NCBI RefSeq assembly: GCF_000144695.1
Contig: NC_014378.1
Span: 186,001 to 250,000, forward strand
Direction: 5' to 3'
From: Acetohalobium arabaticum DSM 5501
Lineage (GTDB): Bacteria; Bacillota; Halanaerobiia; Halobacteroidales; Acetohalobiaceae
DNA: 64,000 nucleotides
A program made the position numbers and the translations under genes. Of this stretch, positions 1 through 9,177 are shown piece after piece. Numbering within the stretch: position 1 is the first letter of the stretch; every line of letters begins with the position of its first letter. The notes under the pieces were generated by a model. That model searched no databases and was not told where the DNA came from. It saw only the letters and a program-made list of their open reading frames with translations.

Positions 1-2
1 CT

Positions 3-383
3 GTAGAACAACTGAAAGCAATTACAGGACAGAATCCTGTAGTTACTAGAGCTAAAAAGTCTATTGCCAACTTTAAGATCAGAAAGGGAATGCCGGTTGG
101 CTGTAAGGTAACATTACGCGGTGAAGTAATGTACGAATTCTTATATAAATTAGTTAATGTTGCCCTGCCGCGGGTGCGAGACTTTAGAGGTTTATCTACT
201 AAGTCATTTGATGGCCGAGGTAATTATTCATTAGGTCTTGATAATCAGACGGTCTTTCCTGAGATCGATGTTGATGATGTAAATAAGATTCAAGGTATGG
301 ATATTACAATTGTAACTAGTGCCGAGACGGATGAGGAAGCAAGAGAGTTATTATCACTGATGAATATGCCCTTTAAACAGTAA
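3..383 (+). CDS. rplE: 50S ribosomal protein L5 (5' end outside window)
   Basis: C-terminal part of ribosomal protein L5, which binds 5S rRNA in the large-subunit central protuberance. The reading frame is open from the first bases of the window, so the start codon lies upstream; the first whole codon is at base 3. The visible 126 residues include the typical L5 segments [16 protein letters not shown] and PRVRDFRGL and end in MNMPFKQ. It is followed 26 bp later by rpsN, the normal spc-operon order. Confidence 0.96.
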   Translation, partial: VEQLKAITGQNPVVTRAKKSIANFKIRKGMPVGCKVTLRGEVMYEFLYKLVNVALPRVRDFRGLSTKSFDGRGNYSLGLDNQTVFPEIDVDDVNKIQGMDITIVTSAETDEEARELLSLMNMPFKQ

Positions 384-409
384 AATAATAATCTAAAGGA
401 GGGAAGATA

Positions 410-595
410 GTGGCACGCAAAGCAAAAGTAGAAAAATCCAACAAAGATCAAAAGTATTCCACTCGAGGGGTACTACGTTGTCGTCGATGTGGCCGAGCTA
501 ATGGTGTTTTACAGAAGTTTGAACTCTGTAGAATCTGTTTTAGAGAATTAGCCCATAAAGGCGTTCTTCCAGGCGTTAAGAAATCAAGCTGGTAA
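410..595 (+). CDS. rpsN: 30S ribosomal protein S14, zinc-binding type
   Basis: Short (61 aa) S14 of the type Z class, a small-subunit head protein. Four zinc-ligand cysteines are visible as C24-x2-C27 and C40-x2-C43, so this is the zinc-dependent C+ form. The start is GTG, preceded by a strong AGGAGGG ribosome-binding site at about 397-403. It sits between rplE and rpsH as in other Firmicutes spc operons. Confidence 0.97.
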   Translation: MARKAKVEKSNKDQKYSTRGVLRCRRCGRANGVLQKFELCRICFRELAHKGVLPGVKKSSW

Positions 596-623
596 TCGTT
601 GAATATAGAAAGGAGGTTCTGTT

Positions 624-1022
624 ATGTCTGTGACGGATTCAATTGCGGATATGTTAACCCAAACTAGAAATGCTAATATGATGGTGAAAGAGAAAGTCGA
701 TATTCCTGCCTCTAATTTAAAAGAAGAAATGGCCCGGGTTTTAGAAGAGGAAGGATTTATTAAAGACTATAAACGAATTGAAACTGATGCTCAGGGGAAA
801 ATAAGACTTTATTTAAAGTATGGAGCTAATAAAGAAAAAGTAATTACTGGTTTGAAGCGAATCAGTAAGCCAGGACTTAGAGTTTATGTCGACAAAAATG
901 AGATTCCTCAGGTGTTAGGCGGACTTGGAATTGCTATTCTGTCTACATCTCAGGGAGTCATGACTGATAAAGAAGCACGCAGCCGAGGAATCGGTGGAGA
1001 AGTACTCTGTTATGTATGGTAA
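624..1022 (+). CDS. rpsH: 30S ribosomal protein S8
   Basis: S8 (132 aa) binds the central domain of 16S rRNA and in many bacteria is the translational repressor of the spc operon. The N-terminal [17 protein letters not shown] and the C-terminal [11 protein letters not shown] are hallmark S8 segments, and the length is normal. The ATG start follows an AAGGAGG site. Whether S8 autoregulates here cannot be seen from the sequence. Confidence 0.97.
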   Translation: MSVTDSIADMLTQTRNANMMVKEKVDIPASNLKEEMARVLEEEGFIKDYKRIETDAQGKIRLYLKYGANKEKVITGLKRISKPGLRVYVDKNEIPQVLGGLGIAILSTSQGVMTDKEARSRGIGGEVLCYVW

Positions 1023-1063
1023 GCTAAACTGGTAAGTTAAATTAGAGCAGGAGGTGGAATAAA

Positions 1064-1600
1064 GTGTCACGGATTGGACATTTACCGATTGAAATTCCGG
1101 ATAAGGTAGATATAACTGTTGATGATAATGTAATTACTGTTAAAGGTCCAAATGGTGAGTTAAGCAATAAGATTGATGAACGATTGGATGTTACTCTTGA
1201 TGAGGATACCATTACCATTAATCGAACTGGAGATTCTAAAGAAGATAGATCAATTCATGGTTTGAATAGAAGTTTAGTTGTTAATATGGTTCAAGGAGTA
1301 ACTGAAGGTTTCAAAAAAGAATTGGAATTGAATGGTGTTGGATATAGGGTGCAGAAGAAAGGCCAGAATCTTGAGCTGCAGGTTGGATACTCTCATCCTG
1401 TCGTAATTGAAGCTCAAGATGGTATTAAATTAGAAATAGAAGGCAATGATAAAATAATAGTTAGTGGTGCTGATAAACAGAAAGTAGGAGAAGTAGCTGC
1501 TAATATTAGGTCGGTTCGCGAACCTGAACCTTACGGTGGAAAAGGAATTAAGTATGTTGATGAGCATATTAGGCGAAAAGAAGGTAAAACTGCTGGTTAA
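1064..1600 (+). CDS. rplF: 50S ribosomal protein L6
   Basis: L6 (178 aa) lies near the factor-binding site of the large subunit. The N-terminal MSRIGHLPIEIPDKV and the C-terminal EPEPYGGKGIKYVDEHIRRK are diagnostic, and the length matches the family. The start is GTG behind AGGAGGTGG. It is part of the continuous rplE-rplO transcription unit, with short gaps on both sides. Confidence 0.97.
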   Translation: MSRIGHLPIEIPDKVDITVDDNVITVKGPNGELSNKIDERLDVTLDEDTITINRTGDSKEDRSIHGLNRSLVVNMVQGVTEGFKKELELNGVGYRVQKKGQNLELQVGYSHPVVIEAQDGIKLEIEGNDKIIVSGADKQKVGEVAANIRSVREPEPYGGKGIKYVDEHIRRKEGKTAG

Positions 1601-1631
1601 TAGTTTTTATAGTTAAGGAGGGAGGATTCAG

Positions 1632-1982
1632 ATGAGCACAAGTAGAAAGAAACGCCATCAAAGGATTCGAAATAAAATTAGTGGAACTCCTTTTAAACCT
1701 CGATTAAGTGTTTATCGTAGTTTAAAGCATATTTATGCCCAATTAATCGATGACTTATCCGGTGAAACATTAGCTGCAGCTTCTACTCAAGATCCTGAAA
1801 TTAGAGATGAGATCGATAATGGTGGAAATGTAGAAGCAGCTCAGATGGTAGGAGAACTAATAGCTGAACGTGCCTTAAAAGAAGATATTAAAGAAGTTGT
1901 CTTTGACCGCGGAGGCAATAAATATCATGGTCGAGTAAAAGCTTTAGCTGAAGCAGCTAGAGAAAACGGTTTGGAATTTTAA
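1632..1982 (+). CDS. rplR: 50S ribosomal protein L18
   Basis: L18 (116 aa) binds 5S rRNA with L5 in the central protuberance. The basic N-terminus ([15 protein letters not shown]), the central [19 protein letters not shown] and the C-terminal [19 protein letters not shown] are typical. The start ATG is preceded by a GGAGGGAGG ribosome-binding site. The gene stops 18 bp before rpsE. Confidence 0.97.
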   Translation: MSTSRKKRHQRIRNKISGTPFKPRLSVYRSLKHIYAQLIDDLSGETLAAASTQDPEIRDEIDNGGNVEAAQMVGELIAERALKEDIKEVVFDRGGNKYHGRVKALAEAARENGLEF

Positions 1983-2000
1983 TCAGAAGGAGGGAAGAAA

Positions 2001-2513
2001 GTGGCTATTAAGAAAAATATGATTGATCCCGATGAATTAGAATTAGATGAAAGAGTTGTTAATATTAATCGTGTATCCAAGGTTGTTAAAGGTGGTCGTC
2101 GGTTTAGTTTTAGTTCCTTAGTAATTGTTGGTGATGGTAATGGGCATGTTGGAGCCGGAATTGGTAAAGCCAATGAGGTTCCAGGAGCTATTCAGAAAGG
2201 AATTGCTGCTGCTAAAAAGGAATTAATTGAAGTTCCGTTAGATGATACTACTATTCCTCATGAAGTTACGGGCGTCTTTGGAGCCGGGCGAGTCTTATTT
2301 AAGCCTGCTTCTGAAGGTACCGGAATAATTGCCGGAGGGCCTATTAGAGCAGTAGTTGAATTAGCTGGAATTAAAGATATTTTAACTAAGTCTTTAGGTA
2401 GTGATAATCCGCTTAATATGGTTAATGCTGCTATTCAGGGATTAAAAGAGATCAAGGATGTTGAAAAAGTTGCTGAATTAAGAGGAAAAAGTGTAGAAGA
2501 GCTATTAAACTAA
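2001..2513 (+). CDS. rpsE: 30S ribosomal protein S5
   Basis: S5 (170 aa) shapes the mRNA entry channel and affects decoding accuracy. The S5 double-stranded RNA-binding part ([21 protein letters not shown]) and the C-terminal domain ([19 protein letters not shown]) are both complete. The start is GTG with an AGGAGGG site. The next gene is rplO rather than rpmD, so L30, normally encoded directly after S5, is missing at this position. Confidence 0.97.
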   Translation: MAIKKNMIDPDELELDERVVNINRVSKVVKGGRRFSFSSLVIVGDGNGHVGAGIGKANEVPGAIQKGIAAAKKELIEVPLDDTTIPHEVTGVFGAGRVLFKPASEGTGIIAGGPIRAVVELAGIKDILTKSLGSDNPLNMVNAAIQGLKEIKDVEKVAELRGKSVEELLN

Positions 2514-2553
2514 CTTCCAATATAGAGTAATTATTTAGAGGGGGGTGACGATA

Positions 2554-2994
2554 ATGAAGCTTCATGATTTACAGCCTGCCGAAGGATCTAAAAAGAAACG
2601 TAAACGTAAAGGACGCGGTGTTGGTTCCGGTAGCGGTAAGACAGCCGGCCGCGGTACTAAGGGACAGAATGCCCGCAGCGGCGGTGGAGTAAGACCGGGA
2701 TTTGAAGGAGGCCAGACTCCTTACTTCAAACGATTCCCTAAATATGGATTCACAAATAAGTTTAGAACAGAGTATGCTGAAGTGAATGTTAAAGATTTAA
2801 ATAGATTTGCTGAAGGAACCGAGGTTACTCCTGAAGTCTTAGTAGAAGCTGGATTGGTATCCAAGATCAAAGATGGAGTCAAGATTCTAGGCGATGGTGA
2901 GCTAGATGTTGAACTGATGGTCAAAGCACACGGTTTTACTAAATCAGCAGCAGAAAAGATTGAAGCAGCTGGCGGTGAAGCTGAGGTGATTTAA
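2554..2994 (+). CDS. rplO: 50S ribosomal protein L15
   Basis: L15 (146 aa) is a large-subunit assembly protein. The N-terminal [18 protein letters not shown] and the glycine/arginine-rich stretch with [22 protein letters not shown] are diagnostic. I chose the ATG at 2554 over the GTG at 2545 because the GTG lies inside the GAGGGGGGTG ribosome-binding site and because family members begin at MKLHDL. It lies 40 bp after rpsE with no room for rpmD between them. Confidence 0.96.
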   Translation: MKLHDLQPAEGSKKKRKRKGRGVGSGSGKTAGRGTKGQNARSGGGVRPGFEGGQTPYFKRFPKYGFTNKFRTEYAEVNVKDLNRFAEGTEVTPEVLVEAGLVSKIKDGVKILGDGELDVELMVKAHGFTKSAAEKIEAAGGEAEVI

Positions 2995-3014
2995 AATAGA
3001 GGTGATTTTAAATA

Positions 3015-4274
3015 ATGTTATCCGCTTTAACTAATTCGCTAAAAGTTAAAGGATTACGGGAAAAGATATTCTTTATATTAGCCATGATTGCTGTGTATAG
3101 AATTGGAGCCCATATTCCAGTTCCCGGTGTTGACCCGTCTAGATTGAGTGAATTATTCCAGCAGGGCGGTCTATTAGGATTTTTAGATATGTTTTCTGGG
3201 GGAGCTCTGCGTAGGTTTACGATTTTTGCTATGAGTATTAACCCCTATATTACCGCCTCGATTATCATGCAGCTGCTGACAGTCGTAATTCCTAGATTGG
3301 AGGAACTGTCTAAACAGGGACAGGAAGGTAAAAAGGTTATAGCCCAATATACTAGATATGCAACGGTAGTATTGGCTTTAATTCAGGGATTTGGAATTAC
3401 ACTCTGGATAAAAAATTTAGGTGCTATTGCTAATCCAACTTACTTTACTCTATTTACAATTATCATTACTTTAACTGCTGGGACTGCCTTTTTAATGTGG
3501 CTTGGTGAGCAGATTACTGATAAGGGAATTGGAAATGGAATTTCCATTATTATCTTTGCTTCAGTTATTTCTCGGGCTCCATCGGCAGTTATAGGTATAG
3601 TTCGTAAATTACAGGTAGGAGCTATCAGTATCTTTAATGTATTTTTCTTCCTGATAATTGCAGTTGTAATAGTAGCAGCAATTATATATATTCAACAGGG
3701 AGAGCGTAAGATTCCGGTACAGTATTCTAAGCGAGTAGTGGGCCGTAAAGTATATGGAGGACAGAGCACCCATATTCCACTGAAGGTTAATCAAGCGGGA
3801 GTAATTCCGGTTATCTTTGCTTCATCAGTGCTTTTATTCCCGGCAACTATTGCTAAAATACTGCCGTATGGTTGGGCGCAGAGCTTAGCTGATGCTTTGA
3901 GTCCAGGTTCAGCACTCTATACGGCTCTTTATGCTTTGTTGATTATCTTCTTTACGTACTTTTATACAGCAATCCAGTTTAATCCGCGTGAAGTTGCTGA
4001 TAATATTAAGCAGAATGGCGGTTTTGTACCGGGGCGCCGTCCAGGTCGACCGACAGCTGAATATCTGGATCGGATTTTGACTAGAATTACTTTAGCAGGA
4101 GCAATCTTTTTAGCAGCGGTAGCAGTTTTGCCGAATTTTGTAATGTCCATTACGGGAATAGAGGTTAGATTTGGCGGAACAGCACTGTTGATTGTAATTG
4201 GTGTTGCTCTGCAGACTATGAAAGAGATTGAAACCCAATTACTGCAGCGCCATTACCAAGGATTTATGGAATAA
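3015..4274 (+). CDS. secY: Protein translocase subunit SecY
   Basis: SecY (419 aa) is the membrane channel of the Sec translocon. About ten hydrophobic segments are visible. The N-terminal region carries the typical RIGAHIPVPGVDP, a plug-region GLLGFLDMFSGGALRRFTIFA, and the later GIGNGISIIIFASVISR, all SecY hallmarks. It is embedded in the spc operon before adk and map, as in Bacillus and clostridia. Confidence 0.97.
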   Translation: MLSALTNSLKVKGLREKIFFILAMIAVYRIGAHIPVPGVDPSRLSELFQQGGLLGFLDMFSGGALRRFTIFAMSINPYITASIIMQLLTVVIPRLEELSKQGQEGKKVIAQYTRYATVVLALIQGFGITLWIKNLGAIANPTYFTLFTIIITLTAGTAFLMWLGEQITDKGIGNGISIIIFASVISRAPSAVIGIVRKLQVGAISIFNVFFFLIIAVVIVAAIIYIQQGERKIPVQYSKRVVGRKVYGGQSTHIPLKVNQAGVIPVIFASSVLLFPATIAKILPYGWAQSLADALSPGSALYTALYALLIIFFTYFYTAIQFNPREVADNIKQNGGFVPGRRPGRPTAEYLDRILTRITLAGAIFLAAVAVLPNFVMSITGIEVRFGGTALLIVIGVALQTMKEIETQLLQRHYQGFME

Positions 4275-4309
4275 TAGTTTGGTAACCATATCTAGAGGAG
4301 TTGATTGAG

Positions 4310-4951
4310 GTGCATATAATCTTAGTAGGACCTCCTGGAGCAGGAAAAGGTACTCAAGCAGCTAGACTTGTTGATGAGTTTGGAATACCACATATTGCTA
4401 CTGGTGATATCTTCAGATCTGCAATTAAGAATGAAACTCCGTTGGGTAAGAAGGCAAAGGAATATATTGACCAGGGGCAGTTAGTGCCTGATGAAGTTAC
4501 TGTTGGAATGGTTGAAAATAGATTGGCCGAAGATGACTGTCAGGAAGGATTTATTCTGGACGGTTTTCCTCGAACTGTTGCTCAGGCTGATGCCTTAAAG
4601 GATATCTTAACTGATTTAGGTATTGAACTTGATGCTGTGTTAAATATTGAAGTAGGTGAAGAAGAAGTTGTTAAAAGATTATCCGCCAGAAGGGTCTGTA
4701 GTGAATGTGGTGCTAGCTATCACTTAGAGTTTGATCCGCCACAAAAGGAAAATACCTGTGATAAATGCAGCGGTGAGCTTTATCAGCGGGATGATGATGA
4801 GCCTGAAACTATTAAAGAACGTCTTGAAGTCTATAAAGAAAAGACAGAACCGCTGATTGATTACTATCAAAAAACAGGAGATTTAAAATCCATTGATGGA
4901 GAAGCGGCTCCTAAAGAAGTCTTTACTAGAATAAAACAGGAGTTATCATAA
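4310..4951 (+). CDS. adk: Adenylate kinase, zinc-lid type
   Basis: Adenylate kinase (213 aa) interconverts ATP, ADP and AMP. The P-loop GPPGAGKGT is at residues 7-15 and the LID domain carries C130-x2-C133 and C150-x2-C153, the zinc site typical of Gram-positive enzymes. I start at GTG 4310 ([10 protein letters not shown]): the GAGGAG site at 4295-4300 is correctly spaced for it, whereas the upstream TTG at 4301 touches that site. The stop codon overlaps the map start by one base. Confidence 0.95.
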   Translation: MHIILVGPPGAGKGTQAARLVDEFGIPHIATGDIFRSAIKNETPLGKKAKEYIDQGQLVPDEVTVGMVENRLAEDDCQEGFILDGFPRTVAQADALKDILTDLGIELDAVLNIEVGEEEVVKRLSARRVCSECGASYHLEFDPPQKENTCDKCSGELYQRDDDEPETIKERLEVYKEKTEPLIDYYQKTGDLKSIDGEAAPKEVFTRIKQELS

Positions 4952-5697
4952 TGATTGTCCGCAAATCAAACCGAGAGCTGGATTTGATGCGGACTCCTAA
5001 TAAGATAGTAGCCGAAACTCATGAATTTTTAGCCGAAAAGATTGCTCCGGGAATTACAACTGAGGAGATAGATAGATTGGCTGAAGAGTTCATTCGTGAT
5101 TATGATGCTGAACCTGCTTTTAAAGGCTATCGAGGCTTCCCCAGTACAGTCTGTGTAGCAATTAATGAACAGGTTGTACATGGGATTCCTGGCCCAGAGC
5201 GCCTTAAATCAGGTGATATTATAGGATTGGACTTAGGTGCAGTCAAGCGCGGCTACTATGGAGATGCTGCTCGGACTTTAGCTGTAGGAGATATTTCAAA
5301 GCAGGCTCAAAAATTAATCGAAGTAACTAAAAAGGCTTTGGAGCTGGGGATTGAACAGGCAGTAGCTGGAAATAAGTTATCCGACATCTCCCATGCTGTT
5401 CAGACACATGCAGAAGAGGCCGGATTTTCTGTAGTCAGAAGATTTGTAGGCCATGGAATTGGCACTGAAATGCATGAGAGTCCGCAGATTCCTAATTATG
5501 GTCCTTCAGGCCAGGGTCCGACTCTAAAACCAGGTATGACTTTGGCTATAGAACCAATGGTTAATGTTGGGGGTTATGAAGTGGAGACGCTGGATGATGG
5601 CTGGACGGTTGTTACTAAGGATCGTGAATTATCGGCCCATTTTGAAAATACAATTGCTGTGACTGATAGTGAACCGGAAATCTTGACTTTAATTTAG
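4951..5697 (+). CDS. map: Methionine aminopeptidase, type I
   Basis: Removes the N-terminal methionine from new proteins. The 248-aa length and the five metal ligands D94, D105, H168, E201 and E232, with H77 in the substrate pocket, match type Ia enzymes. It is translationally coupled to adk (TAATG overlap). The secY-adk-map-infA order is the common Firmicutes arrangement. Confidence 0.97.
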   Translation: MIVRKSNRELDLMRTPNKIVAETHEFLAEKIAPGITTEEIDRLAEEFIRDYDAEPAFKGYRGFPSTVCVAINEQVVHGIPGPERLKSGDIIGLDLGAVKRGYYGDAARTLAVGDISKQAQKLIEVTKKALELGIEQAVAGNKLSDISHAVQTHAEEAGFSVVRRFVGHGIGTEMHESPQIPNYGPSGQGPTLKPGMTLAIEPMVNVGGYEVETLDDGWTVVTKDRELSAHFENTIAVTDSEPEILTLI

Positions 5698-5698
5698 A

Positions 5699-5728
5699 TT
5701 GCATATTGGTAATGATTTGTGGTATAAT
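5699..5728 (+). promoter_or_regulatory. Putative sigma-A promoter before infA
   Basis: TTGCAT (5699-5704), an 18-bp spacer and TATAAT (5723-5728) lie in the 68-bp gap between map and infA. The -10 box is perfect. This would give infA-rpmJ-rpsM and the alpha operon a promoter independent of spc. Confidence 0.6.
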
Positions 5729-5765
5729 ACAGCATTGAGATTAATAAGGAGGTTGAATCGGTTTA

Positions 5766-5987
5766 ATGTCAAAAGAAGATCCTATTGAAGTGGAAGGTAC
5801 AGTTGTTGAGCCGTTGCCTAATGCTAAATTTCGAGTAGAATTGGATAATGGTCATAAAGTCTTAGCCCATGTATCGGGTAAGATGCGGATGAATTTCATT
5901 AGAATTCTGCCAGGAGATAAAGTGACAGTCGAATTGTCGCCTTATGATTTAGATCGTGGTCGAATCACTTATCGCCATAAATCCTAA
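5766..5987 (+). CDS. infA: Translation initiation factor IF-1
   Basis: IF-1 (73 aa) binds the ribosomal A site during initiation. The whole protein is one S1-like OB fold with the family's signature [14 protein letters not shown]-type stretch (here [14 protein letters not shown]) and [14 protein letters not shown]. Length is normal. It is preceded by its own likely promoter and an AAGGAGG site. Confidence 0.96.
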   Translation: MSKEDPIEVEGTVVEPLPNAKFRVELDNGHKVLAHVSGKMRMNFIRILPGDKVTVELSPYDLDRGRITYRHKS

Positions 5988-6003
5988 ATGAGGAGGGTAA
6001 AGT

Positions 6004-6117
6004 ATGAAAGTTCGACCATCAGTGAAGCCTATTTGTGATAAATGTAAAGTTGTTCGCAGAAAGGGTAGAGTCTATGTAATCTGTGAAAATCCTAAGCATA
6101 AACAGCGCCAGGGTTAA
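6004..6117 (+). CDS. rpmJ: 50S ribosomal protein L36
   Basis: A 37-residue protein beginning [17 protein letters not shown], the smallest large-subunit protein. The zinc ligands C11, C14, C27 and H32 are present, so it is the zinc-containing form. It has its own GAGGAGG site and lies between infA and rpsM, where rpmJ is always found in this operon. Confidence 0.96.
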   Translation: MKVRPSVKPICDKCKVVRRKGRVYVICENPKHKQRQG

Positions 6118-6151
6118 TTAATTATTAAATTAAGATTTGGAGGTGTAAAAT

Positions 6152-6523
6152 ATGGCCCGAATTGAAGGTGTTGACCTACCGCGGGATAAGAGAGTTGAGA
6201 TTGGATTAACTTATATTTATGGAATTGGACGTTCTACTGCTCAGGATATTATTGAAGAAGCAGGATTAGATCCTGATACTAGAGTGAGGGATTTAACAGA
6301 AGAAGAGGTTGCTAAGTTAAGAAGAGTAATTGATGAAGAATATACTGTTGAAGGTGAATTAAGACGAGAAATTCGCAGCGATATTAAGCGATTAAAAGAT
6401 ATCGGTTGTTACCGAGGAATCAGACATAAAAGAGGACTGCCGGTTCGAGGACAGAGAACAAGAACTAATGCTAGAACTCGTAAAGGACCAAAACAGACAG
6501 TAGGAACTAAACGAGTTACGTAA
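6152..6523 (+). CDS. rpsM: 30S ribosomal protein S13
   Basis: S13 (123 aa) forms bridges between the subunits at the head of the 30S particle. The helix-two-turn-helix segment [15 protein letters not shown] and the basic C-terminal tail [19 protein letters not shown] are diagnostic. It opens the rpsM-rpsK-rpsD-rpoA-rplQ alpha operon. Confidence 0.97.
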   Translation: MARIEGVDLPRDKRVEIGLTYIYGIGRSTAQDIIEEAGLDPDTRVRDLTEEEVAKLRRVIDEEYTVEGELRREIRSDIKRLKDIGCYRGIRHKRGLPVRGQRTRTNARTRKGPKQTVGTKRVT

Positions 6524-6561
6524 TTAGAGGTGCGTAATTATTTGAATAAGGAGGGTATTTA

Positions 6562-6942
6562 ATGGCACGCCGAAAAAATGAAAGAAAAGCTAAACATGTG
6601 ACAAAAGGCCAGGCCCATATTTGTTCTACTTTCAATAATACAATTGTAAGTTTGACAGATGATAAGGGTAATGTTATTTCCTGGTCCAGTGCTGGGAATC
6701 TAGGTTTCAAAGGAACTAAAAAGAGTACTCCCTATGCAGCTCAGATGGCTGCTGAGGATGCAGCTAAAGAAGCTATGGAGCATGGTTTAAAGAAAGTAAA
6801 AGTTTTTGTTAAAGGACCAGGAGCGGGTAGAGAAGCTGCAGTAAGAGCTCTGCAGTCTACTGGTTTAGAAATTGATTTAATTAAAGATGTAACACCTATT
6901 CCGCATAATGGCTGCCGGCCGCCGAAGCGCCGCCGCGTCTAA
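6562..6942 (+). CDS. rpsK: 30S ribosomal protein S11
   Basis: S11 (126 aa) lies on the platform of the 30S subunit near the mRNA exit. The segments [31 protein letters not shown] and the basic C-terminus [12 protein letters not shown] are typical. An AAGGAGGG site precedes the ATG. Confidence 0.97.
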   Translation: MARRKNERKAKHVTKGQAHICSTFNNTIVSLTDDKGNVISWSSAGNLGFKGTKKSTPYAAQMAAEDAAKEAMEHGLKKVKVFVKGPGAGREAAVRALQSTGLEIDLIKDVTPIPHNGCRPPKRRRV

Positions 6943-6978
6943 ATAAAATATTAAAGTAATTGGAGGTGTAATGAAAAA

Positions 6979-7605
6979 ATGGCACGAGATACTAAAGCAG
7001 TTTGTCGTAAGTGTCGCCGTGAAGGAGAAAAGTTATTTTTAAAAGGAGAAAGATGTTTTTCTGATAAATGTGCTATTGAACGACGTCCTTATGCACCAGG
7101 AGAACAGGGTAATAAAAGACAGAAGCTATCTGAATTTGGAGTTCAGTTGAGAGAAAAGCAGAAAGTAAGACAGATTTATGGAGTTTCTGAAAGCCAGTTT
7201 AAAAAGTATTTTGAAATGGCAGATAACAAACCGGGAATTACTGGCGAAAACTTCTTGAAGATTTTAGAATCTAGACTGGATAATATAGTTTATAGATTAG
7301 GATTTGCTGCTTCTAGAAATGAAGCAAGGCAGCTTGTCCGCCATGGACACTTTTTAGTCAATGGAGAGCGGGTAGATATTCCTTCTTATTTAGTAGAAGA
7401 AGGAGATGAAGTTGAAGTTAAAGATTCCAGTAAGGATATGAAGCGAATGCAGGAGATTGTTGAATTTACTGGCCAGCAGAATATTCCAGCTTGGGTAGAA
7501 GCTAATCTGGAAAACAAGACAGGTAAAGTTCTAAAAGAGCCTGAACGAGAAGATATTGATCTTCCGGTCCGAGAACAGTTAATTGTAGAGTTCTACTCTA
7601 GATAA
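6979..7605 (+). CDS. rpsD: 30S ribosomal protein S4, zinc-containing form
   Basis: S4 (208 aa) starts 30S assembly by binding 16S rRNA and in many bacteria represses the alpha operon. The N-terminus carries C9-x2-C12 and C26-x4-C31, the zinc-binding form of S4. The S4 RNA-binding domain begins at about residue 97 ([15 protein letters not shown]). rpsD lies inside the alpha operon here, unlike in Bacillus subtilis, where it is elsewhere. Confidence 0.97.
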   Translation: MARDTKAVCRKCRREGEKLFLKGERCFSDKCAIERRPYAPGEQGNKRQKLSEFGVQLREKQKVRQIYGVSESQFKKYFEMADNKPGITGENFLKILESRLDNIVYRLGFAASRNEARQLVRHGHFLVNGERVDIPSYLVEEGDEVEVKDSSKDMKRMQEIVEFTGQQNIPAWVEANLENKTGKVLKEPEREDIDLPVREQLIVEFYSR

Positions 7606-7722
7606 TTATAGAGAATTTCGTAGACTTTTATGTTACCTCCTTTTTTATTCAGGTAACTTTGATTTAGGCCCTCAATAGCTGTTAGTAAATTTCTGTACTT
7701 TAAGGGAGGGGTTTAATAAATA

Positions 7723-8667
7723 ATGATAGAATTTGAGAAGCCTGCGATTGAAAGAATAGAGTCAACTGATACCTATGGTAAATTTGCAATTACTCCGTTG
7801 GAGCGGGGCTACGGTATCACGCTCGGAAACTCTCTACGCAGAATTATGCTGTCTTCATTACCAGGGACAGCTCCTACATCAGTAAAGATTGAAGGGGTAG
7901 AACATGAATTTTCAACTATATCAGGCGTAGTAGAAGATGTAACTGATATTGTATTAAACCTAAAAGAACTGGTTCTTAGAATGGAATCAGAAGAGCCAGA
8001 AATTTTACGTTTGAATGCTTCTGGAGAAGGAGAGGTTACTGCTGATGAATTTACTGTTAGCGGGAATATAGAAATCCTTAATCCTGACCAGCATATAGCT
8101 ACCTTAAGTGATGATGGACAATTGGATATGGAAGTAACAGTTGAGAATGGTAGAGGTTATGTTTCTGCTGAAGAGAATAAAGATGATGAAGAACATGTTA
8201 TCGGAGTAATTCCTATGGATTCATCTTTTTCCCCAATTAAGCGTGTCAACTTTGATGTAGAGGATGTCTGGGTAGGCAATAGAACTGATTTGGATAAATT
8301 GGTTTTGGAAATTAATACTGATGGGAGCTTAACTCCTGAAGAAGCAATCAGTTTAGCTGCTAAAGTGCTGGATGAACATCTAGATCTTTTAATTAATCTG
8401 AATGAAGAGATTACTGATGTGGATTTAATGGTGGAAAAAGAGGAAGAAGAGAAGGATAAGGTTCTGGAAACAACTATTGAAGAACTGGATCTGTCCGTAC
8501 GTTCATCTAACTGTCTTAAGCGGGCCGGGATTGATAACGTAGAAGAGTTAACTGAACAGACTGAAGATGACTTAATGAAGGTTAGAAACTTAGGCAAGAA
8601 ATCTCTACAGGAGATCAAGGATAAATTAGACGAATTGGATCTTTCCTTAAAAAAGCCTGAGATATAA
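7723..8667 (+). CDS. rpoA: DNA-directed RNA polymerase subunit alpha
   Basis: RNA polymerase alpha (314 aa) nucleates core assembly. The dimerising N-terminal domain contains [21 protein letters not shown] at the family position (split here by one residue from its neighbours), and the C-terminal DNA- and activator-binding domain runs from about residue 245 ([19 protein letters not shown]). The linker is short and strongly acidic. It is preceded by a 117-bp gap and a GGGAGGGG site. Confidence 0.97.
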   Translation: MIEFEKPAIERIESTDTYGKFAITPLERGYGITLGNSLRRIMLSSLPGTAPTSVKIEGVEHEFSTISGVVEDVTDIVLNLKELVLRMESEEPEILRLNASGEGEVTADEFTVSGNIEILNPDQHIATLSDDGQLDMEVTVENGRGYVSAEENKDDEEHVIGVIPMDSSFSPIKRVNFDVEDVWVGNRTDLDKLVLEINTDGSLTPEEAISLAAKVLDEHLDLLINLNEEITDVDLMVEKEEEEKDKVLETTIEELDLSVRSSNCLKRAGIDNVEELTEQTEDDLMKVRNLGKKSLQEIKDKLDELDLSLKKPEI

Positions 8668-8687
8668 AGCAGTAAAGGAGGGATAGA

Positions 8688-9029
8688 ATGGTACAGAGAA
8701 AGTTAAGCCGCAAAGGAGCAGAACGCAAAGCTTTATTAAGAAGTCTGATGATTTCACTATTTAAAAATGACCGCATTGAAACAACTGAACCTAAAGCAAA
8801 AGAAGCCCAGCGTTCAGCAGAAAAGTTAATTACAACTGCTAAGGATGATACTCGCAATGCCCGTAAAAAAGCAATGAGTATTTTGAATGATAAAGAAGCT
8901 GTAACTAGATTATTTGAAGATGTTGCTCCAAGGTTTATGGAGCGACCTGGAGGATATACAAGAATATTAAAGTTAGGACCACGCCGCGGTGATGGCGCTG
9001 AAATGGCCATTTTGGAGTTAGTAGAATAA
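8688..9029 (+). CDS. rplQ: 50S ribosomal protein L17
   Basis: L17 (113 aa) lies at the exit side of the large subunit. The N-terminal RKLSRKGAERKALLRSLM and the C-terminal GGYTRILKLGPRRGDGAEMA are diagnostic. It closes the alpha operon; a structured terminator-like region follows directly. Confidence 0.97.
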   Translation: MVQRKLSRKGAERKALLRSLMISLFKNDRIETTEPKAKEAQRSAEKLITTAKDDTRNARKKAMSILNDKEAVTRLFEDVAPRFMERPGGYTRILKLGPRRGDGAEMAILELVE

Positions 9030-9052
9030 ATAACTTCATAGTTTCAAATCCT

Positions 9053-9155
9053 AGACAGCCATGATATAATATATCACTTTGTCTGAGATAATAACTGCGG
9101 CCGAAGCTGTGAATTTCGGCCGTAATGTTATTGCTTTCTAAATGGCTGTTTTTTG
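9053..9155 (+). terminator. Branched terminator or leader after rplQ
   Basis: An outer helix pairs 9055-9062 (ACAGCCAT) with 9142-9149 (ATGGCTGT) and is followed by a run of T at 9149-9154. It encloses a strong inner hairpin (9090-9095/9127-9132 and 9097-9105/9115-9123) and a small one around 9064-9078. This could terminate rplQ transcription or attenuate entry into the ECF genes. I do not recognise it as a known riboswitch. Confidence 0.55.
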
Positions 9156-9177
9156 TATGGAGTAAGGGTGAAAATTA

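Noticed and set aside
7634-7665. GTTACCT/AGGTAAC hairpin between rpsD and rpoA
   Set aside because: Only seven base pairs with a 12-nt T-rich loop and no T run after it; not convincing as a terminator.
8157-8618. 153-codon minus-strand frame inside rpoA
   Set aside because: Serine-rich shadow of the acidic rpoA sequence; no start signal.
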